Source of the DNA: DATAYA01 sp963754235
Lineage (GTDB): Bacteria; Pseudomonadota; Alphaproteobacteria; Acetobacterales; Acetobacteraceae
Length of the DNA stretch: 64,000 nucleotides
Assembly: GCA_963754235.1 (NCBI GenBank)
Contig: CAVWFK010000006.1
Span: forward strand, 1-64,000
Direction: 5' to 3'
Positions 25,482 to 34,414 of the stretch are shown here, one piece after another. How positions within the stretch are numbered: the first letter of the stretch is position 1; every line of letters begins with the position of its first letter. The translations under genes and the position numbers were made by a program. Under the pieces are notes generated by a model. That model did no database searches. It was given only the letters and a program-made list of their open reading frames with translations, and had not been told where the DNA came from.

Positions 25482-26922
25482 TCAGGCCAGCCCGGCCTGG
25501 CGCATCTGCCGGTTGGTGGCGTCGGCGAGCTGGTCCAGCCCCTCCTTCACCGGCACCTGCCTGGCGACCATGCGCTGCAAGGCCGCCGCCCAGTCGGTGG
25601 TGACGTTGAAGAACAGCGGCTGCGGCGTAAAGTAGATTTTTGCGTCGGGCGATGTCGCCTTGTACTGCTCCATGTAGCCCGGATAGCTCTTGGAGATGCG
25701 CTGCTGGAACTCGGCATCGTTCCAGACGCTCTGCCGCACCGGGTTGACCAGATCCTTCTTGCGCGCGCCGAACAGGCAGTGGTCGGTCCCCGTGGCCCAT
25801 TGCAGGAAGTTCCAGGTCGCGTCCTTCTTCTGCGAGAAGTTCGACATCGCAAGCGACCAGATCCAGACGTTCGAGGTGGGATGGCTCATCTGCGGGTTCG
25901 GCGCGATCGGCGCGTAGGCGATGTGCCCATGCTCCTTCGTCGAGGGGCCGTTCATGAAATAGCCCAGGATGTCGGCGTCATAGATCATCCCCGACGCCCC
26001 CGCGCCGAGATCGTTGCCGACCTCGTACCAGGTGTAGGTCGCCCAGTTCTTCGGCCCGCTCTCCTGCACCATCTTCACGAACAGCTCGTGCCAGGCCAGG
26101 CTCTCCTTGGAGTTCACCGCCGAGTGCAGCTTGCCGTTTGCAACCGTGAAGTCGTGGCCGCCATAGTTGGTGAGGCCCGACAGGAAGCCCGGATGGATGG
26201 TGGCCCAGGAGCGGCTGCCGCGTACGCCGACGCCGTAGGGGCCGCCCGCGCCCTTGGTGATCTTCGCCGCCGTCTCCATCAGCTCGGTCATGTTCTTGGG
26301 CGGCGTCAGCTTGAGCTTTTCGAAGATCGGACGGTTGTAGGAAATGCTGTAGATTTCGAAGCCCATCGGCAGCGCCCATTGCTTGGCACCGGGACCACCC
26401 AGCGCGTCGCCGGCGCGGCCGGACCACGAATCGGATGCGCGCAGGTTGGGCAGCATGTCGTCCCAGTTGTAGTTGGGTGCGGTCTTGGCCGGATTCTTGA
26501 GATATTCGTTCATGTCCACGAGCCAGCCGGCCGGGCCGTACTGCCAGGTCTGGTAGGCGCCGGTCATGAAGGCGTCGGTACTGGCTCGATCGCGACGACA
26601 GCGCCGCGGTCACCTTGTCGAAATACACGTCCTCGGGAAAGATGTCGTACGTGACCTTGATCCCGGTCAGGCTCTCGAGCGCCGGGAGATCGGCGATCAT
26701 CGCGTCGGCATAAGGGTGCTTGTTGAGCAGCAGCTTGAGGTTGGTGCCCTGGTGCCCCTTCCAGTCAAAGCCGGCGGCGAGTGCGCGGCTCTGCGCCGCA
26801 TTCACCAGCATGTCGGCGCCGGCGGCGGCGAGGCCGAGGGCCGCGAGGCGTCGGGTCAGCTCGCGGCGGCCGATCCGGCGCGCGACAAAGGCATCGCAGA
26901 GGTCTTTGGCTTTCTCGTGCAT
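25482..26922 (-). CDS. carbohydrate ABC transporter substrate-binding protein, frameshifted in this sequence
   Basis: An extracellular solute-binding family 1 protein of about 479 residues. The N-terminal part (MHEKAKDLCDAFVARRIGRR, a hydrophobic export segment, then GTNLKLLLNKHPYADAM) is in one frame; from DAFMTGAYQTWQYGPAGWLVD onward it is in another. One extra C near 26585 explains the switch (CAG-TAC-GAC-GCC expected). The second half shows WALPMGFEIYSISYNRPIFE and a conserved end. ATG 26922 has CAAGGAGAGGG upstream and lies inside the 3' end of the SorC gene. It should capture the operon's polyol or sugar in the periplasm. Confidence 0.82.
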
Positions 26923-27950
26923 GTCGGTTCCCTCTCCTTGGATGCGCGGGCCGGCTCCTCGGCGACGAGCCGCCGCGCGGTTGGCTCGTCGGTGATCAGG
27001 CCGTTGACCAGCCTGCTGTTCAGCACGGCACGGATCGCCGCCGGCTTGCTCGGGCCGCCGGCAACTGCGACCACGTCGCGGCCGCGCCAGGAGGCCGGCG
27101 GCAGCGCCACCACCCGGTCGTGCAGCGGGGTCGCGACCAGCGCGCCGTCGGCGTCGAAATAATGCCCGAGCAGTTCGCCCACGGCACCGGCGACGTGGAC
27201 CGATGCCGCCTCCTCGGCCGAGACCATGCCCGAGGCGATCAGCAGCGCCTCGCCCACCACCTCGCCCACGCCCGCCATGCAGAGCGTGGCGCGCGCCGCG
27301 AGCTCCAGCGCCTCGGCGATGCCGCGCTGGCGCAGCAGTACGTCGCGGTCGGCGGCACTGTTGGCGAAGAACGGCACCGGCACCAGCCACGCCTCGGCAC
27401 CGGTCTTTTCGGCGAGGCGATGGATCACCTCGAACGGGTTGCTGCTCATCCAGCGCGGCAGCCCGCCCAGCAGCGACACGACGCGCACCTCGGGTGTGGC
27501 GATTCGCGGCAGATGGTCGATCGCGGCGGCGAGCGTGCGGCCGTGGCCCATGCCGATGATCGCGTGCTCGCCGCGCTCCAGCACGCCGTGCAGGAAGCTC
27601 GCCGCCGCCGGGCCGAGGGCGGCGAGCGGCAGGCCGCCGCGCGGAGCCGGATCGACGCCAGGATCGACATTGGGCACGACACGGCACAGATGCAGGCCGA
27701 AGCGCGACGCGAGCCGTTCCTCCAGCGCAATGCAGCCGCCGATCGGGCCGTCGACGAAGACGCGCACCAGCCCGGCGCGGGTGGCGCGCGCGATCAGCCG
27801 GTGCGCCTTGACGTTGGCGATCTTGAGCCTGGTCGCGACCTCGGACTGGGTCAGCCCGCCCGCGTGGTAGAGCCACGCGGCGCGCGTTGCGAGCCCCATA
27901 TCGTCGTCGGGATCGGGAGCCTTGCTCCGGGTTCCGGCCGCACCACCCAT
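26856..27950 (-). CDS. SorC-family sugar-binding transcriptional regulator
   Basis: About 364 residues. The N-terminal helix-turn-helix reads ARLYHAGG-type sequence (AAWLYHAGGLTQSEVATRLK, then ANVKAHRLIARA); the effector domain has AIIGMGHGRTLAAAIDHLP, VRVVSLLGGLPRW and VVAVAGGPSKPAAIRAVL and ends normally at LITDEPTARRLVAEE, after which an extra tail of about 30 residues overlaps the binding-protein start. The frame is open to 27989, but that ATG is inside a palindrome; ATG 27950 directly follows it. SorC proteins bind a phosphorylated sugar and repress or activate the adjoining operon, which fits its first position here. Confidence 0.87.
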   Translation of the reverse strand: MGGAAGTRSKAPDPDDDMGLATRAAWLYHAGGLTQSEVATRLKIANVKAHRLIARATRAGLVRVFVDGPIGGCIALEERLASRFGLHLCRVVPNVDPGVDPAPRGGLPLAALGPAAASFLHGVLERGEHAIIGMGHGRTLAAAIDHLPRIATPEVRVVSLLGGLPRWMSSNPFEVIHRLAEKTGAEAWLVPVPFFANSAADRDVLLRQRGIAEALELAARATLCMAGVGEVVGEALLIASGMVSAEEAASVHVAGAVGELLGHYFDADGALVATPLHDRVVALPPASWRGRDVVAVAGGPSKPAAIRAVLNSRLVNGLITDEPTARRLVAEEPARASKEREPTCTRKPKTSAMPLSRAGSAAAS

Positions 27951-27953
27951 GGC

Positions 27954-27989
27954 GTGAAATCTTTTCCCTATTGGTGGAAAATCTTTCAC
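27954..27989. promoter_or_regulatory. inverted repeat, likely SorC operator
   Basis: Arms GTGAAATCTTTTCC (27954-27967) and GGAAAATCTTTCAC (27976-27989) match at 12 of 14 positions around an 8-bp spacer. The site is AT-rich in a GC-rich region and lies immediately upstream of the regulator's probable start, the expected place for an autoregulatory operator controlling the whole operon. Confidence 0.7.
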
Positions 27990-28029
27990 GCACGGGTTTG
28001 AGCGTCAAGCACCCATCCCGGGCTTGGCG

Positions 28030-29157
28030 TCACGCGTTCGTGAGGGAGCCGCCCGCGCCGACCGCCAGCACCGGCTCGCCGAGCGCCGCCGCGATCGGGG
28101 CGACCCCCAGCCCCGGCGCGCTCGACGCACGCATCCGCCCCGCCTGCCGCTGCGGCGCGCCATCCGCGATCCGCACGGTGACGTAGCTGTTGAAATCGGT
28201 CACAGAAAAGCGGAACGGCTCCGGCGTGCTGTGGGCGAGATGCGCGATCGCCGCGGTTGCGATATCGCCGCCCCAACTGTCCTCGATCGTCATCGCGATC
28301 CCCATCGCCACACAGAGATCGCGCACCTGCCGCGCCGGTGTCAGGCCGCCGAGCTTGCCGATCTTGATGTTCACCACGTCCATCGCGCCATCGCCGTGCG
28401 CGCGCAGCAGCATGGGAATGCTGTCGATGGATTCATCGAGCACGAACGGATGCGTGCAGCGTCGCCGCACCGAAAGGCATTCCTCGTAGCTGAGGCAGGG
28501 CTGCTCGATATAGACATCGGCGTTGGCGACCGCGCGCACCACCCGTGCCGCCTGGTGCGGCAGCCAGCCGGTATTGGCGTCCGCGACCAGCGCCTCGCCC
28601 GGCGCGAGCCGCGCCGCTGCCGCCGTGATGCGCGCGATGTCGGTATCGGGATCGCCGCCGACCTTGAGCTGGAATTTCGTGTAGCCCTCGGCGCGATAGG
28701 CGGCGACGCGTGCCGCCATCGCATCCGGCGCCTCCTGCGAAATCGCGCGATAGAGTTCGACGCTCTCGCCGTCACGCCCGCCGAGCAGGGTCGCGACCGG
28801 CACGCCGGCGGCCTGGCCAAGGATGTCCCAGCAGGCCATGTCGATCGCCGATTTCACCGCCGGATGGCCCTTCAGCCGGCTCTCCATCAGCCGATAGAGC
28901 GGCGTGATCTCGGTCGGGTCCTGCCCGAGCAGATGCGGGGCCAGCTCGGCGATTCCAGCGCGCACGCCGCGCGCGTGAGCGGGCAGATAGGCCGGACCGA
29001 GCGGACAGGATTCGCCATGTCCGGTGATGCCGGCATCGGTCTCGATGCGCACCACCGTGCTGTCGAACACATCCACCGACTTGCCGCCCGACCAGGCATA
29101 GCGCCCTTCGCGCAGCGGCAGATCGACCTGATAGGCGAGCAGCCGCGTAATGTTCAT
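28030..29157 (-). CDS. enolase-superfamily dehydratase/racemase, probably cis-3-hydroxy-L-proline dehydratase
   Basis: A 375-residue mandelate-racemase/muconate-lactonizing-type enzyme. The N-terminal cap starts MNITRLLAYQVDLPLREGRY and has YAWSGGKSVDVFDSTVVRIE, a sequence I associate with hydroxyproline dehydratases and epimerases. The barrel shows KFQLKVGGDPDTDI (catalytic Lys), metal ligands in VADANTG, YIEQPC and LDESIDS, and the opposite Lys in NIKIGKLGG. It is divergent from a LIV-type transporter across 112 bp, consistent with uptake and breakdown of an amino acid derivative. The specific substrate assignment is from memory of family motifs and is moderately sure. Confidence 0.8.
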   Translation of the reverse strand: MNITRLLAYQVDLPLREGRYAWSGGKSVDVFDSTVVRIETDAGITGHGESCPLGPAYLPAHARGVRAGIAELAPHLLGQDPTEITPLYRLMESRLKGHPAVKSAIDMACWDILGQAAGVPVATLLGGRDGESVELYRAISQEAPDAMAARVAAYRAEGYTKFQLKVGGDPDTDIARITAAAARLAPGEALVADANTGWLPHQAARVVRAVANADVYIEQPCLSYEECLSVRRRCTHPFVLDESIDSIPMLLRAHGDGAMDVVNIKIGKLGGLTPARQVRDLCVAMGIAMTIEDSWGGDIATAAIAHLAHSTPEPFRFSVTDFNSYVTVRIADGAPQRQAGRMRASSAPGLGVAPIAAALGEPVLAVGAGGSLTNA

Positions 29158-29269
29158 TCCCTGCCCCTCTTTCGCGCAGCCATGCTAGCGCGATCGTGGC
29201 CACGCGGGCGAATTGACGGCCGGCAGCGATCGGCTAGGCTCGGCGCAATCAACTCGGGAGCGAACGCGC

Positions 29270-30406
29270 ATGTCCACTCGACGCCGCCTTTTGGGCCGCC
29301 TTTTTGTCGCCTGCGCCGCCGCGGCCGGCATCCTGCTCGGCGCCGCGGCGTCGCAGGCCGCCGACCTCTCGATCGGCGTGCTGGTGCCGACCTCGGGCAG
29401 CGAGGCGACCTATGGCCGCGACATGGCCAACGCGATCCGCCTGGCCGCGAGCCAGATCAATGCGAAGGGCGGCGTGCTCGGTCAGAAGATCGCGATCGAC
29501 GTGCAGGACGCGGCCTGCGACCCGCAGCAGGCGGTCAACGCGGCCAGCAAGCTGGTATCGCAGAATGTCACCGGCGTGGTCGGCGGCTACTGCTCGGGGG
29601 CGACGCTGCCGACGCTTAAGATTTTCGGCGATGCCCATATCCCCTTTATCATCGCCGCCGCCAACAGCACCAAGCTGATCGGCGCCAACCCCGGCAACGC
29701 GTTCATGATCAACAGCACCGGCTACGACCAGGTCAAGAGCGCGGTGGCGCTGTTCAAGAGCAAGAACATTAAGACGCTCGCGGTGGTGGACGAGGGCGAT
29801 GCCTATTCTGCCGACCTCTCCAAGCTGACCCGCGAGGCCTGGACCAAGGCGGGCGGCAAGGTCGTCGCGCACGAGGTGGTCAACAAGGGCGAGCAGGATT
29901 TTTCCGCCCTCGTGACGCGAATCAAATCCGCGAAGCCGGACGCGGTGTTCTGGACCGCGTACTACGCCGATGGCGGATTGCTCATCAAGCAGCTCCGGCA
30001 GGCGGGCTATGGCGGGATGATCGCGCTCGGCGACGGCAACAACTCGCCGAAGCTGTTCGCGCTCGCCGGCGCGGCGGCCAACGGCGTCTATTGCTTCTCC
30101 AACCCGACGGCGGATTTCCTGCCCAGCGCGAAGGCCTTTACCGCCGCCTACCGCAAGCGGTTCAACCAGGCGCCGGGGCCGTATTCCACGCTCTCCTATG
30201 ACGGGATGAACCTGCTCGCGAGTGCCATCAAGCGGGCGGGCTCGACCGACAAGGCAAAGATCGTCGCGGCGTTGAAGCAGACCAAGAACTTCAAGGGCGT
30301 TGCCGGCCCGATCAACTTCACGCCGCAGAACACGCTGGCGCGCAGCAATTTCGTGATCCTGATCGGCAAGGCGGGCCATTGGGCGCTGTACAAGTCAGCG
30401 TCGTGA
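29270..30406 (+). CDS. branched-chain amino-acid-type ABC transporter substrate-binding protein
   Basis: A 378-residue type I periplasmic binding protein (LivJ-like). The signal peptide is RRRLLGRLFVACAAAAGI and onward, cut at SQAADLS. The mature part has the family start SIGVLVPTSGSEATYGRDMA, then GGVLGQKIAIDVQDAACDPQ, GVVGGYCSGATLPTLKIF and PDAVFWTAYYADGGLLIKQL. ATG 29270 has GGGAG upstream; the frame is open from 29213. It is the first gene of a five-gene transporter operon and is divergent from the enolase-superfamily gene. The ligand may be proline- or hydroxyproline-like rather than leucine; this is inference. Confidence 0.92.
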   Translation: MSTRRRLLGRLFVACAAAAGILLGAAASQAADLSIGVLVPTSGSEATYGRDMANAIRLAASQINAKGGVLGQKIAIDVQDAACDPQQAVNAASKLVSQNVTGVVGGYCSGATLPTLKIFGDAHIPFIIAAANSTKLIGANPGNAFMINSTGYDQVKSAVALFKSKNIKTLAVVDEGDAYSADLSKLTREAWTKAGGKVVAHEVVNKGEQDFSALVTRIKSAKPDAVFWTAYYADGGLLIKQLRQAGYGGMIALGDGNNSPKLFALAGAAANGVYCFSNPTADFLPSAKAFTAAYRKRFNQAPGPYSTLSYDGMNLLASAIKRAGSTDKAKIVAALKQTKNFKGVAGPINFTPQNTLARSNFVILIGKAGHWALYKSAS

Positions 30407-30443
30407 CCGCGATCCTGAATGCGTCGCGGCCGCGGGCGCGGCC

Positions 30444-31358
30444 GTGACGCTCTCAGCGATCCTGCTGCAGCAGCTCGCGAACGGGCTGATCCTGGGCTCG
30501 TTCTACGCGCTGGTCGCCCTCGGCTACACGATGGTGTACGGCATCATCAAGCTGCTCAACTTCGCCCACGGCGACGTCTACATGGTGGGCGCGTTCGTCG
30601 GTTTCGTCGGCCTCGGCTTCGTCTCCCCGTCCCTCGGCGCCGGCTGGCTCGGCATCGCCCCGGCACTCGCTTTCGCGATGGTCACGGCCGGGTTGCTCGG
30701 CGTGCTGATCGAACGGGTCGCCTACCGCCCGATGCTCGCCGCCCCCCGGCTCTCGATCCTGATCACGGCGCTGGCTGTCTCGATGGTGTTGGAGAACAGC
30801 GTGCTGGCGGCCACCGGCGGCCAGATCGAGGCGTTCAGCACCGATCTCGGCTTCGCCGGCTTCGATGTCGGCACCGTGCACATCACCACGACGCAGATCG
30901 TGCTCGTGGTCTCGGCACTGGTGCTGATGGCGGCGATGCAGGTGTTCATCTCGCGCACGCTGTGGGGCAAGGCGATGCGCGCGATCGCGATCGACCCCGA
31001 TGCCTGCCTGCTGATGGGAATCGACGTCAACCGCGTGATCGCGCTCACCTTCTTCGTGGGCTCGGCGCTGGCGGGTGCTGCCGGCGTGATGGCGGGCGTC
31101 TATTACGGCAGCCTCTATTATTTCATGGGCTTCCTGATCGGGCTGAAGGCGTTCACCGCGGCGGTGATCGGCGGCATCGGCAGCATCCCCGGTGCCATGC
31201 TCGGCGGCCTCGTGCTCGGCCTCTTGGAGGCGTTCGGCACCCAGATCCAGGCAGTGGGGACGGAATGGAAGGACGTGTTCGTCTTCGGCATCCTGATCCT
31301 GCTGCTGGTGTTCCGCCCGACCGGCCTGCTCGGCCGCCCGGAGGTGGAGCGCATGTGA
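30444..31358 (+). CDS. livH: branched-chain amino-acid-type ABC permease (LivH)
   Basis: A 304-residue LivH-type inner-membrane permease. The typical beginning is LLQQLANGLILGSFYALVAL, then GYTMVYGIIKLLNFAHGDVY, a family hallmark, and later MRAIAIDPDACLLMGIDVN and AAVIGGIGSIPGAMLGGLVL. GTG 30444 is the start, 37 bp after the binding-protein stop. Its stop overlaps the GTG start of the next permease. It forms half of the channel. Confidence 0.94.
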   Translation: MTLSAILLQQLANGLILGSFYALVALGYTMVYGIIKLLNFAHGDVYMVGAFVGFVGLGFVSPSLGAGWLGIAPALAFAMVTAGLLGVLIERVAYRPMLAAPRLSILITALAVSMVLENSVLAATGGQIEAFSTDLGFAGFDVGTVHITTTQIVLVVSALVLMAAMQVFISRTLWGKAMRAIAIDPDACLLMGIDVNRVIALTFFVGSALAGAAGVMAGVYYGSLYYFMGFLIGLKAFTAAVIGGIGSIPGAMLGGLVLGLLEAFGTQIQAVGTEWKDVFVFGILILLLVFRPTGLLGRPEVERM

Positions 31359-32269
31359 CATCGGCGCTGCGTCGCGCGGCACCGGCGATCCTGTTCATCG
31401 TCCTGCTGCTGGTGCCGCTCGTCGCCAGCAACTACGAGCTTGAAGTGCTGACCAATGCCTGGCTCTACGTCGTGCTCTGCCTCGGGCTCAACATCGTCGT
31501 GGGCTACGCGGGCCTGCTCGATCTCGGCTATGCCGCGTTCTTCGCCGTCGGCGCCTACACGACCGGCATCCTGACCGCGCGCCTGCATGTCGATTTCTGG
31601 GCGACGATCCCGGCCGCGATCCTGGTTGCGTGCATCGCGGGCGTGGTCATCGGCGGCCCGACCTTGCGGCTGCGCAGCGACTATCTCGCGATCGTGACGC
31701 TCGGCTTCGGCGAGATGGTCCGCATCGCCGCGCGCAACCTCTCGATCACCGGCGGCGCGAGCGGGCTGGTTGGCATCGAGCGGCCGCATTTGTTCGGCAT
31801 CGAGCTGGTGCGGATCGGGCAATTCTACATCGTCTTTTTGCTGCTGGCCGCCCTCGCCTGGGTGGTCAGTGCCAGGCTGCAATCGTCGCGCATCGGCCGT
31901 GCTTGGCGCTACGTGCGCCACGACGAGGACGCGGCCGAGGCGATGGGGATCGACCGCACTATGGTCAAACTCACCGCCTACATGATCGGCGCCGTGTTCG
32001 CCTCGATCGCCGGCTGCTTTTATGCCGCCAAGATGACGGCGATCTCGCCCGAGACGTTCTCGTTCGCGCAATCGGTGCTGATCCTGCTCGGCGTCGTGCT
32101 CGGCGGCATGGGCAAGATCCCGGGCGTCGCACTCGGCGCGCTGGTGCTGACGATCTTCCCCGAAGTGTTTCGCGACGTGGGCTCGATGCGGATGCTGGTG
32201 TTCGCGGCGGTGCTGCTGCTGATGATGCTGTTCCGCCCGCACGGGCTGTGGCCGGAGCGGCGCCATTGA
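31355..32269 (+). CDS. livM: branched-chain amino-acid-type ABC permease (LivM)
   Basis: A 304-residue LivM-type permease: LYVVLCLGLNIVVGYAGLLD, LGYAAFFAVGAYTTGILTAR, LRLRSDYLAIVTLGFGEMVR and the loop RAWRYVRHDEDAAEAMGID that meets the ATPases. GTG 31355 overlaps the livH stop (GTGA) and its own stop overlaps the TTG start of livG, so the operon is tightly coupled. Confidence 0.94.
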   Translation: MTSALRRAAPAILFIVLLLVPLVASNYELEVLTNAWLYVVLCLGLNIVVGYAGLLDLGYAAFFAVGAYTTGILTARLHVDFWATIPAAILVACIAGVVIGGPTLRLRSDYLAIVTLGFGEMVRIAARNLSITGGASGLVGIERPHLFGIELVRIGQFYIVFLLLAALAWVVSARLQSSRIGRAWRYVRHDEDAAEAMGIDRTMVKLTAYMIGAVFASIAGCFYAAKMTAISPETFSFAQSVLILLGVVLGGMGKIPGVALGALVLTIFPEVFRDVGSMRMLVFAAVLLLMMLFRPHGLWPERRH

Positions 32270-33045
32270 CCGCGCTGCTCGAGGTGCGCGGCCTCTCCTT
32301 GCGCTTCGGCGGATTGCTGGTGCTGCAGCAGCTCGACTTCACGGTCCACGCCGGCATGATCGCGAGCCTGATCGGCCCCAATGGCGCCGGCAAGACCAGC
32401 GTGTTCAACTGCCTGACCGGCTTCTACCGGCCAAGCGCCGGACGCATCACCTTCAGCGGCCGGGACCTGCGCGGGATGCGCCCGCACCGCATCACCCGCG
32501 CAGGCCTCGCCCGCACGTTCCAGAATTTGCGCCTGTTTCGCGAGATGTCGGCGATCGAGAATGTCATGGCCGGGCAGCATTGCCGCAGCCATGCCGGCGT
32601 GCTCGCCGCAATCGCGCGCACGCCCGCGCAACGGCGGGAGGAGGCTGCGATTTACGAGGCCGCGTACCGCTGGCTCGATTTCGTGGGCCTGCGCGAGCAC
32701 GCCGAGCGCAGTGCCGGCAATCTCTCCTACGGCGACCAGCGGCGCGTCGAGTGGGCGCGAGCGCTCGCAACCGATCCGCGTCTGCTGCTGCTCGACGAGC
32801 CGGCAGCCGGCCTCAACCACGACGAACGCATGGCTCTCGTCGCCCTGATCCGCCGCGTGCGCGATGAGCTGGGCATCACCGTGCTGCTGATCGAACACGA
32901 TATGGGGCTGGTGATGCAGGTTTCCGAGGCGATCACGGTGCTCGATTACGGCCGCAAGATCGCCGAGGGCGATGCCGAGCAGGTGCAGTCGGACCCGCGC
33001 GTGATCGAGGCCTATCTCGGCCGCGACGAGGACGAGGCGGCGTGA
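32266..33045 (+). CDS. livG: branched-chain amino-acid-type ABC ATPase (LivG)
   Basis: A 259-residue ATPase: Walker A GPNGAGKTS, Q-loop LARTFQNLRLF, signature LSYGDQRRVEWARAL, Walker B LLLLDEPAAGLNHDE and switch His in VLLIEHDMGLVM; the C-terminal IAEGDAEQVQSDPRVIEAYL tail is LivG-specific. The start is TTG 32266, which overlaps the livM stop as ATTGA; no ATG is available before the conserved LLEVRGLSLRFGG. Confidence 0.93.
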   Translation: MTALLEVRGLSLRFGGLLVLQQLDFTVHAGMIASLIGPNGAGKTSVFNCLTGFYRPSAGRITFSGRDLRGMRPHRITRAGLARTFQNLRLFREMSAIENVMAGQHCRSHAGVLAAIARTPAQRREEAAIYEAAYRWLDFVGLREHAERSAGNLSYGDQRRVEWARALATDPRLLLLDEPAAGLNHDERMALVALIRRVRDELGITVLLIEHDMGLVMQVSEAITVLDYGRKIAEGDAEQVQSDPRVIEAYLGRDEDEAA

Positions 33046-33758
33046 CCGAGACCGTGCTCGCACTCGAGGACGTGCAGACCTATTACGGCCACATCCACGC
33101 GCTGCGCGGCGTCAGCCTCGCGGTGCGGCGGGGGCAGGTGGTGGCGCTGCTCGGCGCCAACGGTGCCGGCAAGAGCACGACGTTGCGCACCATCTCCGGG
33201 CTGGTGCCGGCGCGCTCGGGGCGCATTGTATTCGAGGGTGCGGACATCACCCGCCAGCGCGCGCATCTGACGCCGCGCATGGGACTGATCCAGGTGCCGG
33301 AGGGTCGGCGCATCTTCAAGGGCATGACGGTGCGCGAGAACCTCGAACTCGGCAGCTTCACGCTCGCCGACGAGGCCGAGCGGCAGTCGCGGCTGGCACG
33401 CGTGTTTTCGACTTTTCCGGTGCTCGACGCACGCCAGCGCGGCGATGCGAGCCAGCTTTCGGGCGGCGAGCAGCAGATGCTCGCGATCGGCCGTGCGCTG
33501 ATGGCCGGGCCGCGGCTGCTGCTGCTCGATGAGCCCAGCATGGGCCTCGCTCCGCGGCTGGTGCGCGAGATCATGCGCATCATCCGCCGGCTGAACGAGG
33601 CCGGCACGACGATCCTGCTGGTCGAGCAGAACACGAAAGTTGCGTTGCAGGTGGCGCATTACGGCTACGTGCTGGAAACCGGCCGCGTGGTGGCGCAGGG
33701 CGAGGCCGCCTCGCTCGCCCGCGACGAGGCGGTGGTGAAGGCGTATCTGGGCACCTGA
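33042..33758 (+). CDS. livF: branched-chain amino-acid-type ABC ATPase (LivF)
   Basis: A 238-residue ATPase: LEDVQTYYGHIHALRGVSL, Walker A GANGAGKST, the LivF-specific RMGLIQVPEGRRIFKGMTV, signature LSGGEQQMLAIGRALM, Walker B LLLLDEPSMGLAP and switch region ILLVEQNTKVAL. GTG 33042 overlaps the livG stop. It is the last gene of the five-gene transporter operon that began at 29270. Confidence 0.94.
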   Translation: MTETVLALEDVQTYYGHIHALRGVSLAVRRGQVVALLGANGAGKSTTLRTISGLVPARSGRIVFEGADITRQRAHLTPRMGLIQVPEGRRIFKGMTVRENLELGSFTLADEAERQSRLARVFSTFPVLDARQRGDASQLSGGEQQMLAIGRALMAGPRLLLLDEPSMGLAPRLVREIMRIIRRLNEAGTTILLVEQNTKVALQVAHYGYVLETGRVVAQGEAASLARDEAVVKAYLGT

Positions 33759-33879
33759 GGCTCTGCGCGCTGAACCGGCGGACACCATGTTTTGACGCGG
33801 TGCGGCCCCGCGCCATTTCTGCAAAGGCTCCGTGGGTGCTATACGGAATCATCTGCCGAGAGCGAAAAGGAGAACGAGC

Positions 33880-34341
33880 ATGCGTCCAGCGACATCGCAT
33901 CGAGCCGTCCTGACGTTGGCGTGCCTGCTATGGGCCGGACCAGCCACCCTGGCGGTGGCGGCACCGATGACGTTCCAGGTGCCGCTCACCGGCGCTCAGG
34001 AGGTGCCACCGGTTCAGACCGCCGGCAGTGGCACGGCAAACCTGAGCTACGATCCGACGACCCGTGGGGTGAGCTGGACGATTACCTTTAGCGGGCTGTC
34101 AACTCCGGCTACCATGGCGCACATTCACGGTCCTGCCACACCGGGCAAGAACGCAGGGGTGCAGGTCTGGCTAAGCCAGAAAGGAGCGTCCTCGGTGTCC
34201 AGCCCGATCCAAGGTCAAGCGACGCTGACGCCGGCGGAGGCCAAGGAATTGATGGCGGGACAGATGTACATCAACGTGCATACCAAGGCGCATCCGGGCG
34301 GCGCCATCCGCGGCCAGGTAATGCCCCCCAAGAGTTCATAA
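33880..34341 (+). CDS. secreted CHRD-domain protein
   Basis: A 153-residue exported protein. After a signal peptide (AVLTLACLLWAGPATLAVAA) it is one CHRD (chordin-like) domain: TFQVPLTGAQEVPPVQTAGS, then ANLSYDPTTRGVSWTITFSG, the metal-binding-looking MAHIHGPATPG and a final YINVHTKAHPGGAIRGQV. The family is common in bacteria, exported and of unknown function. ATG 33880 has AAAAGGAGAA upstream. It converges on the copper chaperone gene across a hairpin. Confidence 0.88.
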   Translation: MRPATSHRAVLTLACLLWAGPATLAVAAPMTFQVPLTGAQEVPPVQTAGSGTANLSYDPTTRGVSWTITFSGLSTPATMAHIHGPATPGKNAGVQVWLSQKGASSVSSPIQGQATLTPAEAKELMAGQMYINVHTKAHPGGAIRGQVMPPKSS

Positions 34342-34351
34342 AAACCACGGA

Positions 34352-34392
34352 GATCGGGACGCGTTGGGCCGCGCGCCCCAGGCGTCCCGATC
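34352..34392. terminator. perfect 11-bp inverted repeat between convergent genes
   Basis: GATCGGGACGC (34352-34362) and GCGTCCCGATC (34382-34392) can form an 11-bp stem around a 19-nt GC-rich loop. It lies between the CHRD gene and the copper chaperone gene, which converge, so it may terminate both. No T-run follows. Confidence 0.6.
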
Positions 34393-34414
34393 GCCGAACT
34401 CCGCAGCTCCGCCT

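Noticed and set aside
26856..26955. The 30-residue tail of the SorC regulator as a real extension
   Set aside because: The family ends near LITDEPTARRLVAEE; the tail overlaps the binding-protein signal peptide in another frame and has no conserved look. It may result from a base error or a lost stop.
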